A stretch of DNA of 45,137 bases. Source: an uncultured Collinsella sp. Its GTDB lineage: Bacteria > Actinomycetota > Coriobacteriia > Coriobacteriales > Coriobacteriaceae. The translations under genes were made by a program, and so were the position numbers. Shown here piece after piece: positions 14,453 through 23,406 of this stretch (positions are counted from its first letter, which is position 1; each line of letters starts with the position of its first letter). The notes beneath the pieces are model-generated. The model searched no databases. It was given only the letters and a program-made list of their open reading frames with translations, and was not told where the DNA came from. The stretch spans positions 1-45,137 of the forward strand of contig UQXP01000010.1 of the NCBI GenBank assembly GCA_900545055.1, read 5' to 3'.

Positions 14453-15166
14453 TTAGCCACCAAGATATGCTTTGCGCACGTTATCGTCGTGCAGGAGCTC
14501 TTGGCCGGTGCCGGTCATGGTGATCTTGCCGGTCTCGAGCACGTAGCCGCGCGTGGCAATCGAGAGCGCCATCTGCGCGTTCTGCTCGACCAGAAGTACC
14601 GTGGTGCCGGCCTTGTGTAGGTCCTCGACAATCTGGAAGATCTGCTCAATCAGAATCGGCGCCAGGCCCATGGAAGGCTCATCGAGCATGAGCAGCTTGG
14701 GGTTACTCATAAGGGCGCGGCCCATAACGAGCATCTGCTGCTCGCCGCCCGAAAGGGTGCCGGCGACCTGGCGACGGCGCTCCTTAAGACGCGGGAACTG
14801 CTCGTAGACGCGCTCAAGGCCCGGAGCAACCGTGGACTTGGGCTGCGTGTAGGCACCCATCTCCAGGTTCTCCTCGACCGTCATCTGCAAAAAGGCACGA
14901 CGGCCCTCGGGCACCTGTGCCAGGCCCTTACCAACCAGCTTGTCGGCTGGCGTATGGGTAATGTCCTCGCCCATAAACTTGATGGAGCCGGTCTTAGAGC
15001 GCAGCAGGCCCGAGACAGTCTTAAGCGTCGTGGACTTGCCGGCGCCGTTGGCACCGATCAGGGCCACGATCTCGCCCTCATTGACGTTAAAGGAGATGTC
15101 CTTGATGGCGTGGATGGCGCCGTACCAGACGTTGATGTTGTAGACGGAAAGCATCGGCTCTGCCAT
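14453..15166 (-). CDS. livF: Branched-chain amino acid ABC transporter ATPase LivF
   Basis: One of the two ATPases energising uptake of leucine, isoleucine and valine. The 237-residue product has Walker A (GANGAGKS), the LSGGEQQM signature, Walker B with LLMLDEPSMGLAP and the switch His region in VLLVEQN. The SMGLAP segment and short length are typical of LivF rather than LivG. Its ATG abuts the livG stop codon, and GGGGGAG in the livG end serves as Shine-Dalgarno. It is the last gene of the liv operon and is followed by a perfect hairpin. Confidence 0.95.
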   Translation of the reverse strand: MAEPMLSVYNINVWYGAIHAIKDISFNVNEGEIVALIGANGAGKSTTLKTVSGLLRSKTGSIKFMGEDITHTPADKLVGKGLAQVPEGRRAFLQMTVEENLEMGAYTQPKSTVAPGLERVYEQFPRLKERRRQVAGTLSGGEQQMLVMGRALMSNPKLLMLDEPSMGLAPILIEQIFQIVEDLHKAGTTVLLVEQNAQMALSIATRGYVLETGKITMTGTGQELLHDDNVRKAYLGG

Positions 15167-16027
15167 TTAGTTCTCCCCCTTATCCTGCTTGCCCAGATAC
15201 GCCTCGATAACGGCGTCGTTGTTCTGGATTTCCTCGGCCGTGCCCTTGGCGATGACCTTACCAAAGTTAAGCACGCAGATGCCCTCGCAGATGTTCATGA
15301 CGAGCGACATGTCGTGCTCGATGAGCATAATGGCGATGCCGAAGGTATCGCGGATCTTGACGATGTTCTCCATGAGCTCCGCGGTCTCGGACGGGTTCAT
15401 ACCGGCGGCAGGCTCGTCGAGCAGTAGCAGCTTGGGGTTAGTGGCAAGCGCGCGGACGATCTCCAGACGACGCTGGGCGCCATAAGGCAGCGAGCCAGCC
15501 TGCTCGTTTGCCAGGTGCTCCATATCAAAGATGGACAGCAACTCCATGGCGCGCTCGTGGGCGGCCTTCTCGTGCTTCCAGTACGTCGGCAGGCGTAGCA
15601 CGCCCTCAAAACCGGAGTAACGCTCCTGGTTGTGCAGGCCGACCTTGACGTTGTCCTCCACCGTCATGGTGTTGAACAGACGAATGTTTTGGAAGGTACG
15701 GGCGATGCCCATGCGGTTGACCTGATAGACGGACTTGCCCGAGGTGTCCTCGCCGTCGAGCAGGATGGTGCCGTGCGTGGGCTGATACACCTTGGTGAGC
15801 AGGTTGAAAACCGTGGTCTTACCGGCACCGTTAGGGCCAATGAGGCCTGCAATCTCGGTCTTGCCGATGGTCAGGCTAAAGTCGTCGACTGCCTTAAGGC
15901 CGCCGAACTCAATGCCCAGGTGGATGCACTCGAGAGCCGGGCGCTCGCCCAGGTCGCGGTCGGGAACGATGGCGCCAGAAGGATACGGGACCATCTTGCC
16001 CTTGTTGAACTCAAACTTACTGGGCAT
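15167..16027 (-). CDS. livG: Branched-chain amino acid ABC transporter ATPase LivG
   Basis: Second ATPase of the importer, 286 residues, with Walker A (GPNGAGKT), a LPYGAQRR signature (a LivG-type variant of LSGGQ), Walker B in LLLLDEPAAGMNP and the characteristic C-terminal extension with VIEAYLG. The ATG at 16027 has AAGGAGGTG seven bases upstream, inside livM; the gene overlaps the livM stop by 11 bases, which suggests translational coupling. The longer frame from 16054 lacks a comparable signal. Confidence 0.95.
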   Translation of the reverse strand: MPSKFEFNKGKMVPYPSGAIVPDRDLGERPALECIHLGIEFGGLKAVDDFSLTIGKTEIAGLIGPNGAGKTTVFNLLTKVYQPTHGTILLDGEDTSGKSVYQVNRMGIARTFQNIRLFNTMTVEDNVKVGLHNQERYSGFEGVLRLPTYWKHEKAAHERAMELLSIFDMEHLANEQAGSLPYGAQRRLEIVRALATNPKLLLLDEPAAGMNPSETAELMENIVKIRDTFGIAIMLIEHDMSLVMNICEGICVLNFGKVIAKGTAEEIQNNDAVIEAYLGKQDKGEN

Positions 16028-17105
16028 CGGCTGCCACCTCCTTCTTGGGAACAAAGCGATCCTTAACGCGACCGAAGAACGCCTTAAGCTGCGGGTTGTT
16101 GGTAAAGATCATGACCAGAATCAGCACGATGGCGTAGATAAGCATGCGGTAGTCCGAGAACTGGCGGAGCAGCTCGGGGAGCACCGTAAGCAGTGCTGCA
16201 GCGATGACGGAGCCGCGCATGTTGCCCAGACCGCCCAGGACAACGAACACCAGGATGAGAATCGACGTGTTGAAGTCGAACTTGGTGGCGGAGAGCTGCG
16301 AGAAGTTACCGCCGAAGAGGGCTCCGGCAGCACCGGCGAGGGCAGCGGAAACCACGAAGGCGATCATGCGGTACTGGGTGACGGAGATGCCCACGGACTC
16401 GGCAGCGATCTTGTTATCGCGCACGGCCATGATGGCGCGGCCGGTACGGCTGCGGACCAGGTTGAGCACGATTACGAGCGCGACCATGACCAGGATGGCA
16501 CCGGCGAGGAAGGTCGAGTACGTCGACACGCCCGAGGCGCCCTGGGCGCCCTTGATGATGGCGGTTCCGTCCTCGAGCAGGTGCAGGTCGTCGATCGTGG
16601 AGTTGCCCGTGATGTTAAAGATCACGTGCAGGCCGCGCGAATCGACTCCCACGATAAGGCAGGTGACGATCTCTTTGATGATCTCGCCAAAGGCCAGCGT
16701 CACGATGGCCAGGTAGTCGCCGCTCAGGCGAAGGACCGGAATACCGATCAAGAAGCCCAGGATGGCTGCGGCGATAGCACCGACCACGATGCTGATGATA
16801 AGGCGCACCGGATCGGAGGGAACGGCGCTCTCGAGGGCGACCGCGGTGACGATGCCCGTGTAGGCACCGACACTCATAAAGCCCGCATGGCCCAGCGACA
16901 AGTCGCCCGCGATGCCGACGACGAGGTTAAGGGAGATGGCCATGACGATATAGGCCGTGATGGGAACCAGCTGACCGGCGATCATGCGCGGAATCATATG
17001 GTTGGACTGCATAAAGAACACGATGGCGAACGCCACAAGGCACATGGCGTACGTAACAAAGTCGTGACGCGTCTGCTTGTCTTTAAGAAACTTCATAACG
17101 CTCAC
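16017..17105 (-). CDS. livM: Branched-chain amino acid ABC transporter permease LivM
   Basis: Inner-membrane permease of the Liv importer, 362 residues with about nine to ten hydrophobic segments. The conserved LivM stretch AISLNLVVGIAGDLSLGHAGF and the ATPase-coupling loop around RTGRAIMAVRDNKIAAESVGI are clear. The frame begins with GTG at 17105, immediately after the livH stop; an ATG three codons later (17096) is the alternative, and neither has a clearly better Shine-Dalgarno. It pairs with LivH to form the channel and is translated in series with livH and livG. Confidence 0.94.
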   Translation of the reverse strand: MSVMKFLKDKQTRHDFVTYAMCLVAFAIVFFMQSNHMIPRMIAGQLVPITAYIVMAISLNLVVGIAGDLSLGHAGFMSVGAYTGIVTAVALESAVPSDPVRLIISIVVGAIAAAILGFLIGIPVLRLSGDYLAIVTLAFGEIIKEIVTCLIVGVDSRGLHVIFNITGNSTIDDLHLLEDGTAIIKGAQGASGVSTYSTFLAGAILVMVALVIVLNLVRSRTGRAIMAVRDNKIAAESVGISVTQYRMIAFVVSAALAGAAGALFGGNFSQLSATKFDFNTSILILVFVVLGGLGNMRGSVIAAALLTVLPELLRQFSDYRMLIYAIVLILVMIFTNNPQLKAFFGRVKDRFVPKKEVAADAQ

Positions 17106-17987
17106 CTACACCTTCTCGGGGACGTACTTGCCCAAGAGGCCGGCAGGCTTGACGAGCAGGACGATGATCAGAACACCAAAGACGATGGAGTTGGCAAGGC
17201 TCGTGGAAATGTAAGCCTGTGCCATCGCCTCGATGATGCCGATGAGAATGCCACCGACAAAGGCACCGGGGATGGAGCCGATACCGCCGAAGACGGCGGC
17301 GTCGAAGGCCTTGATGCCAGGCATGGCGCCCGTGGTGGGTTGCAGGACCGGCGAGTAGGAGCACAGGAGCACACCGGCGATGGCGGCAAGGGCGGAGCCG
17401 ATGGCAAACGTCATCGAGATGGTACGGTTGACGTTGATGCCCATGAGCTGAGCGGCGGCTTTGTCCTCGGACACGGCGCGCATGGCTTTGCCCATCTTGG
17501 TCTTACCTGTAAAGAACATCAGGCCGGCCATGATAACCAGGCAGGCGACGATGGTGACGAGCGAGACGGCGCTTACATTGAACTTGGCCAAGAACTCCGG
17601 CACCTGGAAGGTGACGAGCGAAGTGAAGTTCTTGGGCGTGGCGCCCCACAGAAGCTGCGCGGCGTTCTGCAGGAAGTAAGACACGCCGATGGCCGTGATC
17701 AGAACGGCCAGCGGGCCCGCCTGACGCAGCGGCTTGTATGCCAGACCCTCGATGAGAACACCGAGAACGGTACAGACCACACAAGAGAGAATTACAGATG
17801 CCCAGCCCGGGAGGCCGAGATACGACGTGGCGCAGAACGAGACATAGGCACCGACCATGATAACGTCGCCGTGAGCGAAGTTCAGCATCTTGGCGATACC
17901 GTAGACCATGGTGTAGCCCAACGCGATGATGGCGTAGACGCTGCCCATGGACAGGCCGTTGACCAGGTATTGGATAAAGACCGTCAT
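17106..17987 (-). CDS. livH: Branched-chain amino acid ABC transporter permease LivH
   Basis: Permease partner of LivM, 293 residues, about eight membrane segments. Family marks are QYLVNGLSMGSVYAIIALGY at the N-terminus, MLNFAHGDV, and the coupling loop KMGKAMRAVSEDKAAAQLMGI. I chose ATG 17987 because GGGGGA lies eight bases before it; longer starts up to 18080 run through the hairpin region. It follows livJ and a hairpin, so its expression is probably lower than that of the binding protein. Confidence 0.95.
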   Translation of the reverse strand: MTVFIQYLVNGLSMGSVYAIIALGYTMVYGIAKMLNFAHGDVIMVGAYVSFCATSYLGLPGWASVILSCVVCTVLGVLIEGLAYKPLRQAGPLAVLITAIGVSYFLQNAAQLLWGATPKNFTSLVTFQVPEFLAKFNVSAVSLVTIVACLVIMAGLMFFTGKTKMGKAMRAVSEDKAAAQLMGINVNRTISMTFAIGSALAAIAGVLLCSYSPVLQPTTGAMPGIKAFDAAVFGGIGSIPGAFVGGILIGIIEAMAQAYISTSLANSIVFGVLIIVLLVKPAGLLGKYVPEKV

Positions 17988-18058
17988 GTTCCACATCCCC
18001 CTTTCGAATAGGTTTCCAGTTAATGTATGAAACAGGGACGTTACACTGTCCCTAGATA

Positions 18059-18098
18059 CCAAGCAAGCAGGGAAGGCCAAAACCTCCCCTGCTTGGGA
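18059..18098 (-). terminator. Hairpin between livJ and livH
   Basis: Inverted repeat (about 18064-18076 with 18083-18096, one bulge) located 29 bases after the livJ stop codon and upstream of livH. No strong U-tract follows on the minus strand. Such hairpins often cause partial termination or stabilise the upstream message, giving more binding protein than permease. Confidence 0.55.
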
Positions 18099-18126
18099 TC
18101 AAAACCGCTCTATGTAAGGCGGCTTA

Positions 18127-19314
18127 TTAGGCCTGTACGTACTTGCCGTCGGTGATGACGTACGCCGTGGGCTCCTTCTGGACCTGGCCCTTATCGTTCC
18201 AGGTGAGCTTGCCGGTCAGACCGTCAACGGTAATCTTGAGCATAGCCTTAGGCAGCTTCTCGGCGACCTCGGTCGGGTCGGCGTCGACACCAAGACCGGC
18301 CTCCTCGAGGGCCTCGGCCACCGCGTGCACGCCGTCGTAAGCGTCGGCGGCAAACTGGTCCGGAGTCTCGCCATACTTATCCTTGTAAGCGTTGACGAAG
18401 TCGGCGTTCTTCTCGTCGTCGGCGGAGAACGGGGTCATGAGCAGCAGACCCTCGGCAAGAGAGGTGTCGAAGCCCTCAACGCCCAGGATGCCGTCCATGC
18501 CGTCGCAGCCCATCATCTTGACGTCGTAGCCCATGTCCTTGGCGTTCTTGAGCAGGACGGACGCCGGCGTGTAGTAGATCGGCGCAAAGATCATGGTAGC
18601 GCCGGCCTGCTTGGCCTTGGTGAGCTGGTTGGTAAAGCTCGTGGCGGAGTCGTCCTTAAAGGTCTCCTCGTCAACAATCTCGAGCTTGGATTTAGCGGCC
18701 TGAACCTTAAAGGAATCTGCGATGCCCGAAGAATAGGCGTCGCCGGAGTTATAGAACAGCACGAACTTCTCGTCCGCATACTTCTGCGCCAGGAACTTGG
18801 CAGCGTTGACGCCCTGGTTGGGATCGGTAAAGCAAACCTGGAAGACGCAATCCTTGCCCTTGGTGACGTCCTCGGAGGACGCGGACGGAGTGATCATGAA
18901 CGTCTCGGGGTCGTTACCGCACTCGGCGGCAACGGCAACCGACGCACCCGTGGTGGTCGGGCCGACGAGGGCCTGCATGCCCCAGTCGAGCAGGGTGTTA
19001 AAGGCGTTGACGGCCTTCTCGCCGTCGGCCTGGTCATCCTCGGCCTTGCTGGCAAGCGGCAGCTCCTTGGTCGAGAAATCCTTGCAGCCAAGCTCGACAC
19101 CCTGGGTAACGGACTTGCCGTAGGACGCGTTGGCGCCGGTCAGCGGGCCGATGGTGCCGATCTTAAACGAAGCGTCGCCCGAAGCGGAACCGCTGTCGCC
19201 GCCGTTGGAGGAGCAGCCAGCTAGAATAGACATCGCCCCCAGACCTGCTGCGCTCGCGATAACGCTCCTGCGATTCATAACAGGGTTCAATGACTTACCG
19301 GTGAGGCTCGACAT
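18127..19314 (-). CDS. livJ: Branched-chain amino acid-binding lipoprotein, copy 1
   Basis: Extracellular substrate-binding protein of the Liv importer, 395 residues. The N-terminus has a twin-arginine-like NRRSVIAS, a hydrophobic core and a lipobox ending LAGC, followed by a Ser/Gly linker, so it should be a membrane-anchored lipoprotein. The type I periplasmic-binding fold begins at FKIGTIGPLTGANASYGK. The ATG at 19314 has GAGGAG upstream. It is a paralogue of the neighbouring gene 19586-20752, sharing long stretches such as YTPASVLLKNAKDMGYD. It lies nearest to livH; the 271-base gap to copy 2 suggests its own promoter. Confidence 0.93.
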   Translation of the reverse strand: MSSLTGKSLNPVMNRRSVIASAAGLGAMSILAGCSSNGGDSGSASGDASFKIGTIGPLTGANASYGKSVTQGVELGCKDFSTKELPLASKAEDDQADGEKAVNAFNTLLDWGMQALVGPTTTGASVAVAAECGNDPETFMITPSASSEDVTKGKDCVFQVCFTDPNQGVNAAKFLAQKYADEKFVLFYNSGDAYSSGIADSFKVQAAKSKLEIVDEETFKDDSATSFTNQLTKAKQAGATMIFAPIYYTPASVLLKNAKDMGYDVKMMGCDGMDGILGVEGFDTSLAEGLLLMTPFSADDEKNADFVNAYKDKYGETPDQFAADAYDGVHAVAEALEEAGLGVDADPTEVAEKLPKAMLKITVDGLTGKLTWNDKGQVQKEPTAYVITDGKYVQA

Positions 19315-19403
19315 GCGGCTCTCCTCTCAAATCTCGTCGGGTTTCGGTTACCCAACAGGCCATCCTTCGCCGTGTTCGGCGTTCGCAAAATAGTAGACGC
19401 TTT

Positions 19404-19432
19404 AGTTGAGAAAAGTGTCGATTATTTCAACT
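19404..19432. promoter_or_regulatory. Inverted repeat in the livJ1 upstream region
   Basis: AGTTGA (19404-19409) and TCAACT (19427-19432) form an inverted repeat with GAAAAG/CTTTTC just inside and outside it. It sits in AT-rich DNA about 90-120 bases before livJ copy 1, a place where a regulator of the liv operon could bind. No regulator is identified, and the -10/-35 boxes are unclear. Confidence 0.3.
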
Positions 19433-19585
19433 TTTCTTTTGTTTTGTCCATCTATCCATATTTCTGCGTATTTCTGTCTATTTATGCAGTTTAGCCACTT
19501 TATTGTGTGAAAGTAATGTTTCCATTCTGTTACAAGCGTCCCTGCCCTGATTAAAACAGCCTCACCGGTAGCGCTTTATGCGCAC

Positions 19586-20752
19586 TTAGGCGGCGATGTA
19601 CTTGCCGTCCTGGATCACATAGGCTGTAGCGGGCTTCTCGACTTGGCCCTCGTCGTTCCACGTGAGCTCGCCCGTCAGGCCCTCGATCTTGATCTTGCGC
19701 ATGGCCTTGGCAAGATCGCCGGCAATGTCGGCGCCGTCGGCCGTGATGTCGATGTCTGCCTTATCGATAGCCTCGACAATCGCATGGACGCAGTCATAGG
19801 CATCGGCGGCAAACTGGTTGGGCGTCTCGTCGTAGGCGTCCTTATATGCCTTGACGAAGTCGGCGTTCTTCTCATCGTCGGCAGAGAACGGGGTCATGAG
19901 CAGCACGCCCTCGGCAAGAGAGGTGTCGAAGCCCTCAACGGAGAGCAGGCCGTCCATGCCGTCGGTGCCCATGAGGGTCATGTCGTAGCCCATGTCCTTG
20001 GCGTTCTTGAGCAAAACGGACGCCGGCGTGTAATAGATCGGGGCAAAGATAAGCGTGGCGCCGGCCTCCTTGGCCTTGGTGAGCTGGTTGGTAAAGCTCG
20101 TGGAGGAGTCGTCCTTAAAGGTCTCGGTATCGACGATATCAAGTTTGGACTCCTTGGCCTGCTCGGCAAAGGCATCGGCAACACCCGAGCTGTACGTATC
20201 GCCGGAGTTGTAAAACAGGGCGATCTTGGCGTCTGCATACTTCTCGGCCAAAAACTTGGCAGCACTCGCGCCCATGGTGGGGTCGGTAAAGCAAACCTGG
20301 AAAACCGTGGTCTTGTCCTTGGTGACGTCGAGGGACGAAGCAGAGGGCGTGACCATGAGCATATCGTCGGCGATCTCGCCCGAGACAGCGACGGCGGCAC
20401 CAGTCGTGACGGGGCCGACGAGCGCCTGCATGCCCCAGTCGCACAGGGTATTGAAGGCGTTGATAGCCTTCTCGCCGTCGGCGACGTCATCCTCGGACTT
20501 AAGCGAGAGTTTGAGGTCCTTGGTCGAGAAATCCTTGGCGGCAAGCTTGGCACCCTTCTCGGCCGAAACGCCATAGGTTGCCGCGGCGCCGGTCAGAGGG
20601 CCGATGACACCGATCTTGAAGGTCTTGCCGTCATCGGCGGAGCCGCCGTCCGAGCCACCCGACGAGCAACCAGCGAGTGCCGCGGTGCTACCGAGCGCCG
20701 CGGCGCCAGCCAAGAAACTCCTGCGGTTAAGTACGTTGTTGATGCTAAACAT
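19586..20752 (-). CDS. Branched-chain amino acid-binding lipoprotein, copy 2
   Basis: Second substrate-binding lipoprotein, 388 residues, with a Tat-like NRRSFLAGAA leader, a lipobox ending LAGC and a Gly/Ser/Asp-rich linker before FKIGVIGPLTGAAATYG. It aligns along its whole length with copy 1 but differs in ligand-pocket regions, so a different amino-acid preference is likely. The start at 20752 has GGGGGA upstream; the longer frame to 20929 is upstream DNA. It is the first gene of the cluster and divergent from hom. The downstream segment has only a short GCGC hairpin and no clear terminator, so read-through into copy 1 is possible. Confidence 0.93.
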   Translation of the reverse strand: MFSINNVLNRRSFLAGAAALGSTAALAGCSSGGSDGGSADDGKTFKIGVIGPLTGAAATYGVSAEKGAKLAAKDFSTKDLKLSLKSEDDVADGEKAINAFNTLCDWGMQALVGPVTTGAAVAVSGEIADDMLMVTPSASSLDVTKDKTTVFQVCFTDPTMGASAAKFLAEKYADAKIALFYNSGDTYSSGVADAFAEQAKESKLDIVDTETFKDDSSTSFTNQLTKAKEAGATLIFAPIYYTPASVLLKNAKDMGYDMTLMGTDGMDGLLSVEGFDTSLAEGVLLMTPFSADDEKNADFVKAYKDAYDETPNQFAADAYDCVHAIVEAIDKADIDITADGADIAGDLAKAMRKIKIEGLTGELTWNDEGQVEKPATAYVIQDGKYIAA

Positions 20753-21002
20753 GGTGTCCCCCTTTTCGCTGGCCGCGGTGCGACCGTCTTGCGGTACAGG
20801 GCAAACCTTATGGCGCAAACGTTGACAGTTTGTTACGAAGTTCCGTTTGTAGCGAGCATGTTTCCAATGTTTCCGCAGCGTTTCGGGGGTGCCGTTTTGT
20901 GCGACTCCTGTTGCCTGGCGAGCACGCACCCTCGGTTCACGCTAGAATGCACTCAACCTTTAAGCGGTTAATCCATCCATAAGATGCACGAAGGAGCTAT
21001 CT

Positions 21003-22346
21003 ATGAGCGAACCCCTGCGCACCGTGAACGTCGGTCTGATCGGTCTGGGAACCGTCGGCGGCGGCGTGGCCCGTCTGATCAAGAGCCACCACGATGAGTA
21101 TCTGGCAGCCTACGGCATCGACCTTAAGCTGACCCGCGCCTGCGCGCTTGCCTGGGAGCAGGCCGAGGCAGCTGGTATTGAGCGTGAGGCCTTTACGAGC
21201 GACTGGCACGATGTCGTCACCGACCCCGCCGTCGACATCGTCGTCGAGCTCATCGGCGGCGAGCACCCCGCGACCGAGATCTTCACCACTGCCTTTGAGC
21301 ACGGCAAGCACGTCGTCTCTGCCAACAAGGCCCTGCTGGGCCGTCACGTCGAGACACTTGCCGAGAAAGCGCGCGCATGCGGCGTGCAGATTAAGTGCGA
21401 GGCCAGCTGCGGCGGCGGCATCCCCATCGTGAGCACGCTCGAGCACGACCTGGTAGGCAACAAAATCCTGACCATCGCCGGCATTCTCAACGGTACCACC
21501 AACTATATCCTGTCGCGCATGGACGCCGAGGGCGCCGATTACGCCGACGTGCTTGCCGACGCGCAGGCCAAGGGCTATGCCGAGGCCGACCCGTCCGCCG
21601 ACGTCGACGGCTTCGATGCCGCCAGCAAGACGGCAATCCTCGCCTCCATCGGCTTTGGCACCCGCGTTACCACCGACGATGTGTACCAGCAGGGCATCCG
21701 TACCATCGGCGCCGAGGACATCGCCCAGGCCCGCGAGCTCGGCTACACCATTAAGCTGCTCGGCATCGCCCGCAACACCGATGCCGGCGTCGACGTCCGC
21801 GTGCACCCCACGCTGATTCCCGCCGACCACATGCTCGCCAAGGTCAACGGCGCCATGAACGCCGTCTACGTGGTGGGCGATGCTGTGGGCGAGACCATGT
21901 TCTACGGTGCCGGCGCAGGCTCCTTCCCCACCGCGAGCGCCGTCGTGGGCGATATCCTGTCGCTGTCCGAGCAGATCAGCCGCGGCGTGGCACCGCTGCC
22001 CGAGATCGAGCCCTACGGTCACAACCTCGCCTTTAAGCCCATGGACGAGCTCCAGACCAAGTACTATGTGCGCCTGAAGGTCGCCGACCGCGTGGGCGCC
22101 CTGTCCGAGACGGTCGATATCTTTGCCAAGCACAACATCTCGATCTCGCTCATCAACCAGGTCGAGGACGGCAAGTCGGGCGTCAGCGATGCCTGCTCGG
22201 TCATCTTCCTGACGCACCGCGCGCTCGAGAAGGACGTCCAGGCTGCCGCCGCCGAGCTTGCCAGCGTCGACTGCGTGGCCGAGGTCGCCAACGTCCTGCG
22301 CATCGAGAACGTCGAGGCCTGGACCGAAGGCGTCATGGCCAACTAG
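21003..22346 (+). CDS. hom: Homoserine dehydrogenase
   Basis: NAD(P)-dependent enzyme that reduces aspartate semialdehyde to homoserine, the branch point to threonine and methionine. 447 residues: an N-terminal Rossmann domain with GLIGLGTVGGGV, the central catalytic domain with ASCGGGIPIV, GILNGTTNYIL and AEADPSADVDG, and a C-terminal ACT domain (about 360-440, VRLKVADRVGAL) for feedback control, probably by threonine. A good Shine-Dalgarno (AAGGAG) precedes the ATG. A -10-like TAGAAT lies at 20942-20947 without a clear -35. Followed by a strong terminator; thrB/thrC are not adjacent here. Confidence 0.97.
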   Translation: MSEPLRTVNVGLIGLGTVGGGVARLIKSHHDEYLAAYGIDLKLTRACALAWEQAEAAGIEREAFTSDWHDVVTDPAVDIVVELIGGEHPATEIFTTAFEHGKHVVSANKALLGRHVETLAEKARACGVQIKCEASCGGGIPIVSTLEHDLVGNKILTIAGILNGTTNYILSRMDAEGADYADVLADAQAKGYAEADPSADVDGFDAASKTAILASIGFGTRVTTDDVYQQGIRTIGAEDIAQARELGYTIKLLGIARNTDAGVDVRVHPTLIPADHMLAKVNGAMNAVYVVGDAVGETMFYGAGAGSFPTASAVVGDILSLSEQISRGVAPLPEIEPYGHNLAFKPMDELQTKYYVRLKVADRVGALSETVDIFAKHNISISLINQVEDGKSGVSDACSVIFLTHRALEKDVQAAAAELASVDCVAEVANVLRIENVEAWTEGVMAN

Positions 22347-22377
22347 TCCATCAATCGCCTAGCAATACGCGCTTTGA

Positions 22378-22411
22378 GGGCTCCCGTCCGATGTGGGACG
22401 GGAGCCCTTTT
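22378..22411 (+). terminator. Intrinsic terminator of hom
   Basis: Perfect 12-bp GC-rich stem (22378-22389 with 22396-22407), short loop and T4 tract, about 30 bases after the hom stop. Confidence 0.93.
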
Positions 22412-22560
22412 GTCTCCTGCCCTAAGCACAACGGCAGAGCACATTTGCGCGAGCCGCTCATCGGTAACGCGGGCTACCGTTCACCGATATGCAAACGCGG
22501 CCGATTCCGGCTACCGCTACGCTGTGCTGCGTACGTCCACCCCCGAAGAATGGAGGCACC

Positions 22561-23310
22561 ATGTTGCTCGAGGGCAAGAAAGCAATCGTCACCGGAGGCA
22601 CGCGCGGTATCGGCTATGCCATCGCCTGCCGTTTTATCGAGGAGGGTGCCGCCGTCACCGTCTTTGGCTCGCGCCAGGAGACTGCCGATGCAGCCGTTGA
22701 GAAGCTGACAGCTGTCTATCCCGACGCCAAGGTCTGGGGCCGTTCCTGCGATCTCACCTCGCTCGAGGCCGTGACCGAGGCCTTTACCCAGGCTGCAGCC
22801 GACATGGGCGGTCTCGATACGGTCGTCAACAACGCCGGCATCTCCCAGCGCTCGCCCCTTTTGGAATACACGGCCGAGGAGTTCGCAAAGGTCATGGACC
22901 TTAACGTCGTCGCTGTCTTTAATGGCCACCAGGCTGCCGCCAAGATCATGACCGAGGCCGGCCACGGCGGCACCATCACTACCACAAGCTCGATGGTCGC
23001 CAAGTACGGCCAGCCCTCCGGCGTCGGTTACCCCACGTCCAAGTTTGCCGTCAATGGCATGGTCCAGTCGCTCTCGCGCGAGCTCGCCCCCATGGGTATT
23101 CGCGTCAACGCCGTCGCCCCAGGCGTAACCAAGACCGATATGGTCGCCAACCTGCCCGAAGAGGTCATCAAGCCCATCATCGCCACCATTCCGCTGGGTC
23201 GCATGGGCGAGCCCGAGGATGTCGCCAACGCCTTTGTCTTCTTGGCAAGCGACATGTCCTCCTATGTCACGGGCGCCATCCTCCCCGTCGACGGAGCCGC
23301 CCGCTCCTAA
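22561..23310 (+). CDS. BaiA-like short-chain dehydrogenase/reductase
   Basis: Classical SDR of 249 residues. Visible: the cofactor motif TGGTRGIG, NNAG, the catalytic Ser in TTTSSMVAKYG, the YxxxK motif in GVGYPTSK, and APGVTKTDM. The overall wording (VFGSRQE, YPDAKV, VFNG, GVGYPTSK, PVDGAARS ending) recalls bacterial 3-alpha-hydroxysteroid dehydrogenases of the BaiA type, which have the same length. FabG-like 3-oxoacyl-ACP reductase is the generic alternative. The residues after the second strand (FGSRQ) favour NADP(H) over NAD(H). ATG 22561 has GGAGG four bases upstream. It stands alone between two terminators. An inverted repeat ATCGGT/ACCGAT upstream (about 22465-22492) could be an operator. 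Confidence 0.8.
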   Translation: MLLEGKKAIVTGGTRGIGYAIACRFIEEGAAVTVFGSRQETADAAVEKLTAVYPDAKVWGRSCDLTSLEAVTEAFTQAAADMGGLDTVVNNAGISQRSPLLEYTAEEFAKVMDLNVVAVFNGHQAAAKIMTEAGHGGTITTTSSMVAKYGQPSGVGYPTSKFAVNGMVQSLSRELAPMGIRVNAVAPGVTKTDMVANLPEEVIKPIIATIPLGRMGEPEDVANAFVFLASDMSSYVTGAILPVDGAARS

Positions 23311-23354
23311 AGGTCGCAAGCCACGACTCCTAGCCTCAACATTGCTCAACGCAA

Positions 23355-23397
23355 AAGGCGCGCTGTCTGCATCAACCGCAGGCAGCGCGCCTTGTTC
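23355..23397. terminator. Bidirectional terminator between convergent genes
   Basis: Inverted repeat of about 16 bases per arm (23355-23370 with 23378-23393, one mismatch or bulge). On the minus strand it is followed by TTTT; on the plus strand by a weaker TTGTTCTATTT. It sits after the SDR stop and before the antiporter 3' end. Confidence 0.75.
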
Positions 23398-23406
23398 TAT
23401 TTGTAA

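Noticed and set aside
15792..18011. A 739-codon plus-strand frame opposite livG, livM and livH
   Set aside because: Low-complexity Asp/His/Gly-rich product produced by the complement of GC-rich membrane-protein codons; the liv genes explain the region.
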